This document shows positions 53,509 through 62,496 of a stretch of DNA of 64,000 nt, in pieces (position 1 is the stretch's first letter; each line of letters begins with the position of its first letter). Source of the DNA: an uncultured Paracoccaceae bacterium (lineage in GTDB: Bacteria > Pseudomonadota > Alphaproteobacteria > Rhodobacterales > Rhodobacteraceae); assembly GCA_947502145.1 (NCBI GenBank), contig CANMYO010000003.1:1-64000 (forward strand). The letters are read 5' to 3'. The notes under the pieces were generated by a model that made no database searches, was not told the origin of the DNA, and saw nothing but the letters and a program-made list of their open reading frames with translations. Both the position numbers and the translations under genes were made by a program.

Positions 53509-54078
53509 AGTGTTGTTGATCAGACCAACTAACCGCACACAACTTAGAACCGGCTGACTGGAAGATGGATGCCACCCACCCCCTTAGTTTTACTAGACCG
53601 TTGAGGCAGTGAGATTTTGTACGTGGGGAATGGAAGATCTCGTGGATTTCGGTGCAGCAACACCGAAACGAACTAGACAGCAACCATTTGCCGCTCCGTT
53701 GACAATCTGGCTGTGACGCCTGTCGCTCCGCAACGAATGGTCGCTTTTGGGCTTTGCCACGAATGACCCTGCCAGCCCATACTGTGAGTTCAGACTTTTT
53801 CATGCGTGCGCAGGCAGCGTGAAAATCGCTGCATCAGCGAAATACCCAATGCCGCAACGCGGCTAAAGTAGCAGCCATCGGTGCAAAGCGCAGCGTAGAA
53901 GTCGATGGCAATGAACTAGATGCGGACAAAGTTTGGTTTCGCAGCGCTTGCTTCAATGGCTACAATTTGCGTTTCGTCCGTGCGGGCCCCTTCGACGCGA
54001 TTGCCCATTCCAGCGGTTTTTATTGTAGCGGCGGTTTTGGCGTTCCAGCGTCAAATCACTGACGGTGTTACGATATTC
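53509..54078. other. intergenic stretch, no supported gene
   Basis: Open frames up to about 100 codons occur on the minus strand, but they lack motifs and ribosome-binding sites. Nothing else was recognised between the tetR promoter and the convergent end of the LysR gene. Confidence 0.35.
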
Positions 54079-54963
54079 CTAACCAATGCCCTCTGCCAGA
54101 AGATCAAAAACCACACGAATGCGTAGATTTGTCTTAAGCTCGCGGTGGGCCACTAGCCATGTCTCAATACTGATTGGCTCAAACTCTGAATAAGGGTTTT
54201 CGAGTTCTGGACAATGCTCGCTTATTTCGGTTGGGAGAAGACCAATGCCAAAGCCCTGCCGGACAAGTTCAAGTGCTAGGGTGGCACTCGACGTCGAAAA
54301 ATTAAAATTCGCCGTCGTTAGAGTCACACCACGTGACGCCATCAACCCAAGCCGTATTTCTGGTTGGTCAAAACCAACAAATGTCAATTTTTCAAGATCA
54401 GCGAGCGTCTCTGGACGGCCAACTTCGTCAAGGTATTCTTTTGACGCGAACAGATGTGCCTTTCTATCGTGGAGCCGTTTTGCAAACAGGGTCTCGTCTT
54501 TAGGTCGACTATGACGGACTGCGATGTCTGCTTCACGCCGCCGTAAATCGCTCAACTCATTTGACGCGATGATCTCGATCTGAAGATCCGGCGCGTTTTT
54601 GCGCAACTTCTTGAGGACTGGCGGTAGCAAATACTTTGCCATCAGGTCTGTGGCCGAAATCAACACATGCCCGGTCACGGCTTGGGATTGGCCTGTTGCT
54701 GCAAGGGATATATTGTTTGCCGCATCGCCCATCGTCCGAAAATCTGCAAGCAACCTTACGCCTGACTGTGTCAGCAAAAGTGCGCGCGATGTCCGTTCAA
54801 AGAGGGTCACACCAAGAGCCTCTTCGAGGCCCGCGACCTGTCGGCTCAGCGTCGGTTGCGTCAGCCCAAGAGCGCGCGCTGCGGCAGACAGCGACCCTTC
54901 TTCAGCGGTAACGAGAAACGCCCGCGCTTGGTTCCAGTCAAAAGCTGATCGTTTCCACTCCAT
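54079..54963 (-). CDS. LysR-family transcriptional regulator
   Basis: Regulator of 294 residues from ATG 54963 (MEWKRSAFDWNQARAFL); the frame is open for 44 more codons, but those do not resemble the family. The helix-turn-helix is GSLSAAARALGLTQPTLSRQ near 22-41. The effector domain includes GHVLISATDLMAKYLLPPVL and VRQGFGIGLLPTEIS. Divergent from a three-gene operon (methyltransferase and two membrane proteins) across a gap of about 100 bases, so it most likely controls that operon. Confidence 0.88.
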   Translation of the reverse strand: MEWKRSAFDWNQARAFLVTAEEGSLSAAARALGLTQPTLSRQVAGLEEALGVTLFERTSRALLLTQSGVRLLADFRTMGDAANNISLAATGQSQAVTGHVLISATDLMAKYLLPPVLKKLRKNAPDLQIEIIASNELSDLRRREADIAVRHSRPKDETLFAKRLHDRKAHLFASKEYLDEVGRPETLADLEKLTFVGFDQPEIRLGLMASRGVTLTTANFNFSTSSATLALELVRQGFGIGLLPTEISEHCPELENPYSEFEPISIETWLVAHRELKTNLRIRVVFDLLAEGIG

Positions 54964-55061
54964 TATTTTCGTATACCAGATCAAGAGAGAAGCGCAATTC
55001 CGTATCGATAGGCTGCATTCTATATCTTTGCCAACGATCAAGTTTAAGCAGGTAAAAAGAT

Positions 55062-55817
55062 ATGACGCCGCCAAGAAAGAATGGCCATAACGCATCGCGC
55101 AATGCCGCGATGGAACAGGCTATCCCCATGACCTCTCGTCGTTTTGGCTCTTGGGAAGTTGTCATTAGCAGGCGTGTGCTCTCCAGCACGGACCTTGCCA
55201 GTCGCTACGACGCGGCTTCAGGCAAATGGGCGCGGACGGCCCGTCGTTTTCGATTGGATGCCGCATATTGCGAACCACTTTTGGCTTCACAGGTTGTCAT
55301 AGATATTATGCAGGTTGCGCCACAGGCGCGGATCCTTGATTGCGGCGTCGGAAATGGGAGCCTTTCGATTGCGCTTGCTAGCCTGATGAAGGGTCCGGCC
55401 GACTTCCATGCAATTGATACCTCTGCTGAAATGCTTGTGCAGGCCAAGTCCGTGATGCAGCACGCCGGGCTGGATCCGCGCCTTCAACAGGCCGATGTTA
55501 TGTCATTGCCCTATGAGGATCAGTCTTTCGACATTGTTATGGCCGCGCACGTCCTTGAACACCTGCCGCATCCGCAATGGGCGCTTGCAGAGATGGTTCG
55601 CGTTCTAAAGCCAGGTGGAACGGTGTTCCTTTGCGTCACACGCCCCTCACTTTTTGGCGCACTCATTCAACTTATGTGGCGCACTTGGGCGATCACTGAG
55701 CAAGAAGGCATCGCGTGGATGCACGCGTCCAAGCTTATCGATGTCGGATACCAACCGGTTCGGCTCGGCTCTGCGGGCCTTGCGAGCACTGCCTTTTGGG
55801 CACGGCGGTCATTATGA
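55062..55817 (+). CDS. class I SAM-dependent methyltransferase
   Basis: Methyltransferase of 251 residues. SAM-binding motif I is ARILDCGVGNGSLSIAL near residue 90, with FHAIDTSAEMLVQAK next, LPYEDQSFDIVMAAHVLEHL near 150 and LKPGGTVFLCV near 180: the UbiE/MENG-like plan. Starts at 55062, 55110 and 55128 are all possible; AGCAGG precedes the first. Its stop overlaps the next gene by ATGA. The methyl acceptor is unknown. Confidence 0.85.
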   Translation: MTPPRKNGHNASRNAAMEQAIPMTSRRFGSWEVVISRRVLSSTDLASRYDAASGKWARTARRFRLDAAYCEPLLASQVVIDIMQVAPQARILDCGVGNGSLSIALASLMKGPADFHAIDTSAEMLVQAKSVMQHAGLDPRLQQADVMSLPYEDQSFDIVMAAHVLEHLPHPQWALAEMVRVLKPGGTVFLCVTRPSLFGALIQLMWRTWAITEQEGIAWMHASKLIDVGYQPVRLGSAGLASTAFWARRSL

Positions 55818-56542
55818 TGACTGCAAATGGAAAGATCCCCAAACTTCGCTTGGGAAATTCCGAGTGGGTCGTCCTTGTCCTAATCTTGGTCTATTCGTTC
55901 ATTCCGGTCGTGGGCGGGTTGTTTCGGGTTCTCGAGCTTGCAGGCGGGCCACAGGTGGCACCAGAAAATCCGCGGGCGTTGCTTGCCCCAACACCTATCA
56001 TTTTCCACATCCTTGGCAGCAGTCTGTTCTGCGTGCTCGGCGCTTTGCAGTTCTTGCCGAGTCTGCGCCGCCAACGTCCCGCAGCGCATCGCGTCATCGG
56101 TCGGGTGGGCGCGGCGGCGGGATGTGTTTCTGCGCTCACTGGCCTTTGGATGACGCATTTTTATGCTTTTCCCGAAGTGCTTCAGGGGGCTCCCCTTTAT
56201 TGGGTGCGGATGTTGTTGGGCACAGCAATGATTGCACTCATCATCTGGGCGGTGATCGCAATCAAATCCCGCAACGTTTTCCAACACAGCGCGTCGTTGA
56301 TGCGGGCCTATGCCATCGGTCAAGGTGCTTCGACCCAAACCGTTTTGGGTATTGCTTGGATCATTGTTGCCGGCTCCGAAGCCATGGGACCCTTGCGCGA
56401 CGGGCTGATGATCTTCGCATGGGTGCTCAATATGCTGGCTGCAGAAATCTTCATACGTGCAAAGTTGAGGCCGCCAAATCGTCGGCAAAAGCATTCTTCA
56501 CCACCTTTTACCCGGCCTTCCACACCAAGAAATGAGACTTGA
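55814..56542 (+). CDS. DUF2306-type integral membrane protein
   Basis: Membrane protein of 242 residues with about seven hydrophobic segments. HILGSSLFCVLGALQFLPSL near 70 followed by HRVIGRVGAAAGCVSALTGL is the conserved core of DUF2306 proteins, which include His residues that could bind haem or metal. ATG 55814 shares ATGA with the methyltransferase stop. Function unknown; the operon context with a methyltransferase and DUF6326 gene is the only clue. Confidence 0.75.
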   Translation: MMTANGKIPKLRLGNSEWVVLVLILVYSFIPVVGGLFRVLELAGGPQVAPENPRALLAPTPIIFHILGSSLFCVLGALQFLPSLRRQRPAAHRVIGRVGAAAGCVSALTGLWMTHFYAFPEVLQGAPLYWVRMLLGTAMIALIIWAVIAIKSRNVFQHSASLMRAYAIGQGASTQTVLGIAWIIVAGSEAMGPLRDGLMIFAWVLNMLAAEIFIRAKLRPPNRRQKHSSPPFTRPSTPRNET

Positions 56543-56543
56543 A

Positions 56544-56960
56544 ATGACGTACAATATTGCCAATCCCCGTATCCTTTTGTCGGTCCTGTGGATCTTCATT
56601 ATTCTGAATTTCTTTGCACGCGATATCCATGAGTTGATCCGCCCCGGCATGCTGGAACAGATGATGTCCGGCACAATTGACGGGGTCGTCGTCACGGAAG
56701 TGTTGATGCTGTTAGGGTGGCTCATGATAGAGATCCCGATCTTGATGACAATCCTCGCATTGCTGTTGCCCCTTGGGATAAGTCGATGGGCGAATATTGT
56801 GGTGGGAATATTGACGATGGCCATGATCGTGACGATGAACCTCAAGCCCGACCTCGACAACGTCTTTTTCATGGGTATTCAGTTGATCGCCCTAATCGCC
56901 ATCATCGGGATCGCTTGGCAGTGGCAAGCCCCCGAGCAGACAGATGTATTAACATCATAA
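56544..56960 (+). CDS. DUF6326-like small membrane protein
   Basis: Membrane protein of 138 residues with four hydrophobic helices (ILLSVLWIFIILNFFARDIH, VLMLLGWLMIEIPILMTILA, a third and a fourth). It starts one base after the DUF2306 stop (ATG 56544; an ATG at 56532 overlaps it). The FARDIHEL start segment and four-helix plan fit the small DoxX-like DUF6326 group. Third gene of the LysR-linked operon. Confidence 0.7.
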   Translation: MTYNIANPRILLSVLWIFIILNFFARDIHELIRPGMLEQMMSGTIDGVVVTEVLMLLGWLMIEIPILMTILALLLPLGISRWANIVVGILTMAMIVTMNLKPDLDNVFFMGIQLIALIAIIGIAWQWQAPEQTDVLTS

Positions 56961-57062
56961 ACGCGCAACGCCTGACCACTTTATCCAACGACATGTCCAG
57001 AAAACGTACGGGCAAGAATTGTTCGAAAAACTGGAGAACAATATGCCCAAGAAACTTGACAG

Positions 57063-57372
57063 TGATCAGCCCCACCTATGTGGTCCAATTTAGTTGTTAG
57101 TGCATGATGGCCTTTGTCTATCGGGACGATAGCTTCAGGGGCCGGCGGGCGATAGCCCAATGGGCTGTGGGGTCGTTTCGTGTTGTAGTGTTTCCTCCAT
57201 TCTTCGATCAGGATTTGTGCTTCGCGCAGGCTGTAGAAGATTTCGCCGTTCAAGAACTCATCCCTGAATCGGGCATTGAAGCTTTCGCAATACCCGTTTT
57301 CCCAAGGTGACCCTGACTCGACGTAAGCCGTCTTTGCGCCAATGGCATTGATCCAGTCCTGCACGGCCCGTG
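57063..57372 (-). mobile_element. IS3-family remnant, orfB C-terminal end
   Basis: On the minus strand the frame encodes AVQDWINAIGAKTAYVESGS, ENGYCESFNARFRDEFLNGE, EAQILIEEWRKHYNTKRPHS and LGYRPPAPEAIVPI, the last third of an IS3-type transposase with its catalytic Glu. The outer end TGATCAGCCCCACCT at 57063-57077 matches the end of the remnant at 17953. The inner end breaks off at about 57370 inside a different IS remnant. Confidence 0.85.
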
Positions 57373-57715
57373 CTACATCTCTGACGAACTGGCTGAATAT
57401 CTGGAAGACAAAGGTATGCCTCACACACGTGGCGCACCTTACCACCCACAAACTCAGGGCAAGATCGAGCGTTGGCATCAAACACTCAAGAACCGCATCT
57501 TACTGGAGAACTACTTCCTGCCTGGTGATCTCGAAGCACAGGTCGCCGCCTTTGTCGGTCACTACAATCATCGGCGTTATCATGAGAGCTTGAGGAACCT
57601 GACACCTGCCGACGTCTACACAGGCCACGGTCACACAATACTGCTGGAGCGAGAAAGGACAAAAAGGAAAACCATGAAACTAAGGCGCTTGCAGCACTTC
57701 AAATCCGCTGCTTAA
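57365..57715 (+). mobile_element. second IS3-family remnant, orfB C-terminal end
   Basis: Plus-strand frame encoding SDELAEYLEDKGMPHTRGAP, HPQTQGKIERWHQTLKNRIL, ENYFLPGDLEAQVAAF, YNHRRYHESLRNLTPADVY and RRLQHFKSAA, ending in TAA at 57713-57715. This is the C-terminal third of a transposase from a different IS3 subgroup. The upstream two thirds are missing; they are replaced head-on by the remnant on the other strand. Confidence 0.85.
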
Positions 57716-58141
57716 CTAAAACCAGATGAGCGATAACTCCTCAAAGTCAAACTGCCATCTGTCTCAAACCATTTGATGACGGACACTCCTGGCCGTTTGG
57801 ACAACTGCCGAAGTCAGACAGACCGGCCTGACCCACTGACCAATTGTAGATAACGAACGGCAAGGCAATCACGACGAACTCCAAGCAAAGTACTGCGGCG
57901 AAAAATATGCTGGGTAGCTTCGATGCGGTGAGCTGACGTGCAACACACCAGACCGCCAGAGCAATGGGGCAACCGCGAAATCAAACACCATAATCTCACC
58001 CTCTCTGCCTCAGAGTGCGAATGCTGTCATTAGCATAGCCGAGGAAATCCAAACATGAAAATCGCCAGAGTTTTTCACCAGTATCGACCGTTTTTGACGC
58101 AACTTGAGAAGTCGGTTGAGTGAGTGGAGCATTTGTTCTGT
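57716..58141. other. intergenic stretch, no supported gene
   Basis: Contains the outer end of the second IS remnant and spacer up to the end of the LysR gene. No open frame with a motif or ribosome-binding site. Confidence 0.35.
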
Positions 58142-59047
58142 TTAAGTCATCCAAGGAAGTCGTTTGGAAGCTAAAATCAAGTGATCCACGAAAAGACGCA
58201 GTCGGGTAGATTGAAACCTGTTAGGTGGAAACACTGCAAAAATCTCGCGTTTTGGAAAGGTTTCGAAGTCAGGTAACATGATCTGTAAGTCGCCGTTCTT
58301 TAGATATTCTGACACATAGAAAATTGGCAAGATAACGATGCCTACGCCTTCCAATGCGGCTCGGCATAAAATGTCACCGGAATCTGCTTTGAAGGTGCCT
58401 TGCAACGAAACTTGCCCCTTGTCCCCCGCTTTGTCCGTATAACGCCATTCATGCGGCCCCAAGTTGCCCGTGAACGCGAGGAGGTTGTGATTTGCGAGAT
58501 CGCCAGGGCTTTGTGGCGCTCCGTACTTATTGAGATAACTGGGACTCGCGCAGAGCACGAGCGGACAGTCTGCCAAACGTCGCGCGATCAATGATGTATC
58601 TTTCAGCGATCCGATGCGCACAACCAGATCAAACCCTTCACCTGCGACATCAACAAGGCGATCATCAAGGCTCACATCCAGTTCGACTTCGGGGTATATC
58701 GCCGCGAAAGTGGCAATGGCGTCACCGAAATATTTGATGCCCAGACTTTGCGGCAGGCTGACTTTCAGCGGTCCACGGGGCCGCGATCTTAATTCGTTGA
58801 TCTGGTCTTCCGCTTCTTTCAGGTCCTCCAGGGCGCGCGAAGCTCGCTCATAATACAGCGTCCCTTCTTCGGTAGGAGACACATTTCGTGTCGTGCGGTT
58901 CAACAGTTTGACCTGCAAATCCTGTTCAAGGTTTTGGATCTGCTTGGATACGGCAGAACTGGTTATCCCCAAGGCCTGTGCTGCACCAGCAAAGCTAGTG
59001 GCTTTGACCACGGCAATGAACACCCCAACGCGGGAAATGTGGTCCAT
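58142..59047 (-). CDS. LysR-family transcriptional regulator
   Basis: Regulator of 301 residues from ATG 59047 (MDHISRVGVF). Helix-turn-helix is TSFAGAAQALGITSSAVSKQ near 17-36; RTTRNVSPTEEGTLYYERA is typical of the DhcR/CrgA-type branch. Effector domain: GDAIATFAAIYPEVELDV, VILPIFYVSEYL. Divergent from the DoxX-reductase-pirin operon across about 110 bases; regulators of this branch often respond to quinones or electrophiles, as would fit those genes. Confidence 0.9.
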   Translation of the reverse strand: MDHISRVGVFIAVVKATSFAGAAQALGITSSAVSKQIQNLEQDLQVKLLNRTTRNVSPTEEGTLYYERASRALEDLKEAEDQINELRSRPRGPLKVSLPQSLGIKYFGDAIATFAAIYPEVELDVSLDDRLVDVAGEGFDLVVRIGSLKDTSLIARRLADCPLVLCASPSYLNKYGAPQSPGDLANHNLLAFTGNLGPHEWRYTDKAGDKGQVSLQGTFKADSGDILCRAALEGVGIVILPIFYVSEYLKNGDLQIMLPDFETFPKREIFAVFPPNRFQSTRLRLFVDHLILASKRLPWMT

Positions 59048-59156
59048 GCAATTATCAACCAAATGGAATGAGTGATCTTCTAAGTTCAGATATTATCAAT
59101 CGAATCTCTAGATGCAATATCAGTGCCAGAACAAAATACCCATCTGGAGAAAGACC

Positions 59157-59588
59157 ATGACACAGCAAAATGAACTGAATTACGGTGCATTCATCATCCG
59201 CGTTTCCCTTGGCGTTGTCCTCTTGGCCCACGGGCTCTTGAAGGTCTTCGTCTTCACCATTCCCGGAACCGTTGGTTACTTTGACAGCCTCGGCCTGCCT
59301 GCGATTACAGCCTATCTCGTGATCTTTGGAGAGCTTGCTGGTGGTGCCGCACTTGTCGTCGGTCTCTACTCTCGTCTTGTCGGCGCCCTGTCGCTGCCGA
59401 TCCTGATCGGCTCTGTCTGGGCACATGCTGCGAACGGCTGGTTGTTCAGCGCGCCAAATGGCGGTTGGGAATTCCCATTGTTGCTTGTCGCACTGGCTGT
59501 GGCGGTCACCGTTCAAGGTGGTGGAGCCTTCGCCCTGCGCAAGCTGCCAGTGGTTGATGGTTTCTTGCCGACAACTCTGAAAGCCTGA
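59157..59588 (+). CDS. DoxX family membrane protein
   Basis: Protein of 143 residues with four hydrophobic helices, the DoxX size. RVSLGVVLLAHGLLKVFVF at the start and FGELAGGAALVVGLYSRLVG in the middle are the family pattern. GGAGAAAG precedes ATG 59157; an upstream in-frame start lacks one. DoxX proteins work with redox and stress enzymes in the membrane. First gene of a four-gene operon. Confidence 0.88.
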   Translation: MTQQNELNYGAFIIRVSLGVVLLAHGLLKVFVFTIPGTVGYFDSLGLPAITAYLVIFGELAGGAALVVGLYSRLVGALSLPILIGSVWAHAANGWLFSAPNGGWEFPLLLVALAVAVTVQGGGAFALRKLPVVDGFLPTTLKA

Positions 59589-59623
59589 ATTGAAAACGAA
59601 CATCTCAAGAGAAAGCTAAAACG

Positions 59624-60205
59624 ATGACAAAGCTCCTGATGTTGGCGGGCAGTGCTCGCAAGGCCTCCACCAATAAACAGCTCGCAGCTTTGGCTGCGCG
59701 CACCGCAAAAGAAGCAGGCGCAGAAGTCACATTGATCGACCTCGCAGATTTCGACATGCCGATTCACAACGGAGATATCGAAGCAGACACCGGCCTGCCT
59801 GAAAATGCAAAGCGGCTAAAGCAGCTGTTTGTTCAACACGACGGGTTCTTCATCGCATCACCTGAATACAATAGCTCTATCCCGGCTGTACTGAAGAACG
59901 CACTTGACTGGATCTCGCGCCCACACACTGAAAGCGAGCCAGGCCTTTGGGCGTTCCAGGGCAAGGTCGCGGCTATCGGGGCCGTTTCTGCCGGTGCCTT
60001 GGGCGGATTGCGCGGGCTGGTGCCGTTGCGCATGATGCTTGGCAACATTGGGGTAACGGTTGTGCCTAGCCAAGTCGCCGTATCCGACGGGTTCAACGCC
60101 TTTGATGACAATGGCGCTTTGGTCGCTGAAATGCCAGCGGGCATGCTGAAGGCGACGATAACACAACTGGTTGAAACAACAGACGCGCTGAAACGCGACG
60201 CCTAA
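59624..60205 (+). CDS. NAD(P)H-dependent FMN reductase
   Basis: Flavodoxin-fold protein of 193 residues (PF03358). FMN phosphate loop: LAGSARKASTNKQLA at 7-21; SPEYNSSIPAVLKNALDW near 85 is the second flavin motif; GAVSAGALGGLRGLVPLR near 125. It transfers electrons from NAD(P)H to quinones, azo or other electrophilic compounds. It lies between DoxX and pirin genes in one transcript. Confidence 0.9.
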   Translation: MTKLLMLAGSARKASTNKQLAALAARTAKEAGAEVTLIDLADFDMPIHNGDIEADTGLPENAKRLKQLFVQHDGFFIASPEYNSSIPAVLKNALDWISRPHTESEPGLWAFQGKVAAIGAVSAGALGGLRGLVPLRMMLGNIGVTVVPSQVAVSDGFNAFDDNGALVAEMPAGMLKATITQLVETTDALKRDA

Positions 60206-60245
60206 CACGCGGTCCTTTGGCATGCGTTTCAAAAGGAATGAACAG

Positions 60246-60986
60246 ATGACACTTCATCAGAATATCACGACGCAAGACGCTCTTATCTTCACAAAGCGGC
60301 CCGCAAACGAACGCGGCAAGGCTGACTTTGGCTGGCTCAAATCTGCGCATAGCTTTAGCTTTGGTCAATACTACGACCCCGCGCATCTTGGTTTTGGCAA
60401 CCTGATCGTCATCAATGATGATCTGGTCGCGGGCGGGAAGGGCTTTGGTCAGCACCCTCACAAGAACGCCGAGATTTTCTCATACGTTCTGGGCGGCGAG
60501 CTTGAACACAAAGACAGCATGGGCAACGGCTCGGTCGTGTCCGCTGGTGGCGTGCAATACATGAGCGCTGGTTCGGGTGTGACTCACTCTGAATTTAACC
60601 CATCCCAGACAGACGAGACGCGGTTTTTGCAAGTTTGGTTGCTGCCCGAAGTTGAGAACACAAAGCCTGCCTATGATACGATTGATCTGACGCCTACTGA
60701 CAAAGGCGGCAAGCTAAAGCTGTTCCTGTCCAAAGACGGGCGTTATGGGTCGATGAAAACGCAAGCGGATGCCAGTGTTTACGCAGCCACGCTGAAAGGC
60801 GACCAAGTGATCGAACAGGAACTATCTGCTGGACGCAAAGCTTGGGTGCAAGTCGCAGACGGGTCCGTCCGCGTGAATGGCGTTGCCTTGAACAAAGGCG
60901 ATGGCCTCGCGATTGACGGGTCAGGCACATTGACCTTCGACCAAGGCCAGGGCGCTGAGTTTTTGTTTTTCAACCTTGCGCCTTAA
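60246..60986 (+). CDS. pirin family protein (YhhW-like)
   Basis: Bicupin of 246 residues. Metal ligands are expected in GFGQHPHKNAEIFSYVLGG (two His near 65) and in ELEHKDSMG (His), with GSGVTHSEFNPS following. The C-terminal cupin is weaker. The size and the FSFGQYYDPAHLGFGNL start fit the shorter pirins such as YhhW, which can act as quercetin dioxygenases. ATG 60246 has AAGGAATGA before it; an ATG at 60222 is the alternative. Followed by a long hairpin and a second, larger pirin gene. Confidence 0.9.
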   Translation: MTLHQNITTQDALIFTKRPANERGKADFGWLKSAHSFSFGQYYDPAHLGFGNLIVINDDLVAGGKGFGQHPHKNAEIFSYVLGGELEHKDSMGNGSVVSAGGVQYMSAGSGVTHSEFNPSQTDETRFLQVWLLPEVENTKPAYDTIDLTPTDKGGKLKLFLSKDGRYGSMKTQADASVYAATLKGDQVIEQELSAGRKAWVQVADGSVRVNGVALNKGDGLAIDGSGTLTFDQGQGAEFLFFNLAP

Positions 60987-60994
60987 CACCCAAT

Positions 60995-61021
60995 CACTGG
61001 CGACCATCCAGGTCGCCAGTG
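60995..61021 (+). terminator. 11-bp perfect hairpin between the two pirin genes
   Basis: CACTGGCGACC at 60995-61005 and GGTCGCCAGTG at 61011-61021 form a perfect 11-bp stem with a 5-base loop, nine bases after the first pirin stop. No T-run follows, so it may act as an attenuator or an mRNA-stability element rather than a complete terminator. Confidence 0.6.
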
Positions 61022-61047
61022 TCGCCGCTCAATAGAGGAACACCGTC

Positions 61048-62007
61048 ATGAGCTGGAACCCAACGCAGAACCCTGAATGTCACGCATCTGATGCCAATGG
61101 CATCGAAACACTGATCATACCGCGTGCCCGCGATATCGGTGGCTTTGACGTGCGCCGCGCCCTGCCGTCACCGGACCGGCAGATGGTCGGGCCATTTATC
61201 TTCTTTGATCAGATGGGTCCGGCCGAGTTTATTGACGAAGGCGGCATTGACGTGCGTCCTCACCCCCACATCGGCCTGGGAACCGTCACCTATCTCTATG
61301 ACGGTGAATTTGAACATCGCGACAGCATCGGTACGCATCAGATGATCTACCCTGGTGAGGTCAACTGGATGACGGCAGGCAAAGGCGTCACCCATTCGGA
61401 GCGAACCAGCGACGCGACCCGCGCCAAGCGCAACAAACTGTTTGGCGTTCAAACATGGATAGCTCTGCCCGAAGACAAAGAAGAAATGGAACCGGACTTT
61501 GAACACCACAAAGAAGGTGCCTTACCCGTCATCACTGACACCGGCACCACAGCGCGTTTGACATTGGGGAATGCGTTTGGCGAGGTCAGCCCTGTCACAA
61601 TGCAATCAGAGACATTCTACCTTGATGTTGTATTGGAAGCAGGCCGCGCCTTCCCCATGCCCGACAACCATGAGGATCGCGGCGTGTATGTGACCGAAGG
61701 TAGCGTCGAAGTTGCAGGTGACGTGTTTGAAGTTGGCCGCATGATGGTGTTCCGCCCCGGTGATCGCATTTCGCTCAAGGCTGGACCACAAGGGGCGCGT
61801 ATCATGGCGCTTGGTGGTGCAACTATGAATGAAAAGCGGTATATTTGGTGGAATTTTGTATCTTCGTCGAAAGACCGGATCGCACAGGCTAAAGAAGACT
61901 GGAAAGCAGGGGATTGGGAAAACGGACCCTTCAAACTGCCTGATGGTGACGACGCTGAATTTATTCCAATTACACCGGAACTTGATCGGACACGGCCCAA
62001 GGACTGA
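61048..62007 (+). CDS. pirin family protein
   Basis: Bicupin of 319 residues, the full pirin type. RPHPHIGLGTVTYLYDGEFE near 72-91 holds two metal His; HRDSIGTHQMIYPGEVNWMT and GKGVTHSERTSD follow. Pirins bind iron; in bacteria they are linked to redox sensing or to quercetin-type dioxygenation. AGAGGAACACCGTC precedes the ATG. Fourth gene of the LysR-linked operon. Confidence 0.92.
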   Translation: MSWNPTQNPECHASDANGIETLIIPRARDIGGFDVRRALPSPDRQMVGPFIFFDQMGPAEFIDEGGIDVRPHPHIGLGTVTYLYDGEFEHRDSIGTHQMIYPGEVNWMTAGKGVTHSERTSDATRAKRNKLFGVQTWIALPEDKEEMEPDFEHHKEGALPVITDTGTTARLTLGNAFGEVSPVTMQSETFYLDVVLEAGRAFPMPDNHEDRGVYVTEGSVEVAGDVFEVGRMMVFRPGDRISLKAGPQGARIMALGGATMNEKRYIWWNFVSSSKDRIAQAKEDWKAGDWENGPFKLPDGDDAEFIPITPELDRTRPKD

Positions 62008-62496
62008 TCTCTGCGAGAGCAAACCTCTATGAACCATTAAAAAGTGGTAAGCTGCTACTCAAGCGTGGTTTATAGAGAAAGCTTAACTCCCCCATCAACT
62101 GGCGAAATTTAGCGTTTATCGCGCCCTTAGTTATTCTGAAGCAGACCTTGGCGAAGCCGCAGAGAGAGGTCACTATCTCCGCGATGCGTGAGTTCGACGA
62201 AACTAGGAGTTCGCGCTTGCAGCGAATGACCGCTAAGCGTGCTGCGAATGCAGCATGGCCGAGAGTTGGTCAATGGCCGGTATGGGGCCGACCTTTCATT
62301 GGCGCTAGCACCTCATAGGGAAAATACTGCAACTGATCGAGTGGCCGGTTCGAGCCCACTTTACCGAATGCTGCAGATCGTTCCAACGTCCGCTCTTCAG
62401 GAGATGGCCAAAACGCGACAAAGTCAAAAGCGGATTCGCCAAGGGTTTATGGCGCGTAGGTTGGGGCAGGGGGTTATTGTGCAATCAATTATTAGG
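62008..62496. other. intergenic stretch, no supported gene
   Basis: Convergent region between the pirin operon and the AraC-type gene. Short frames only, without motifs. I see no clear terminator with a T-run. Confidence 0.35.
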
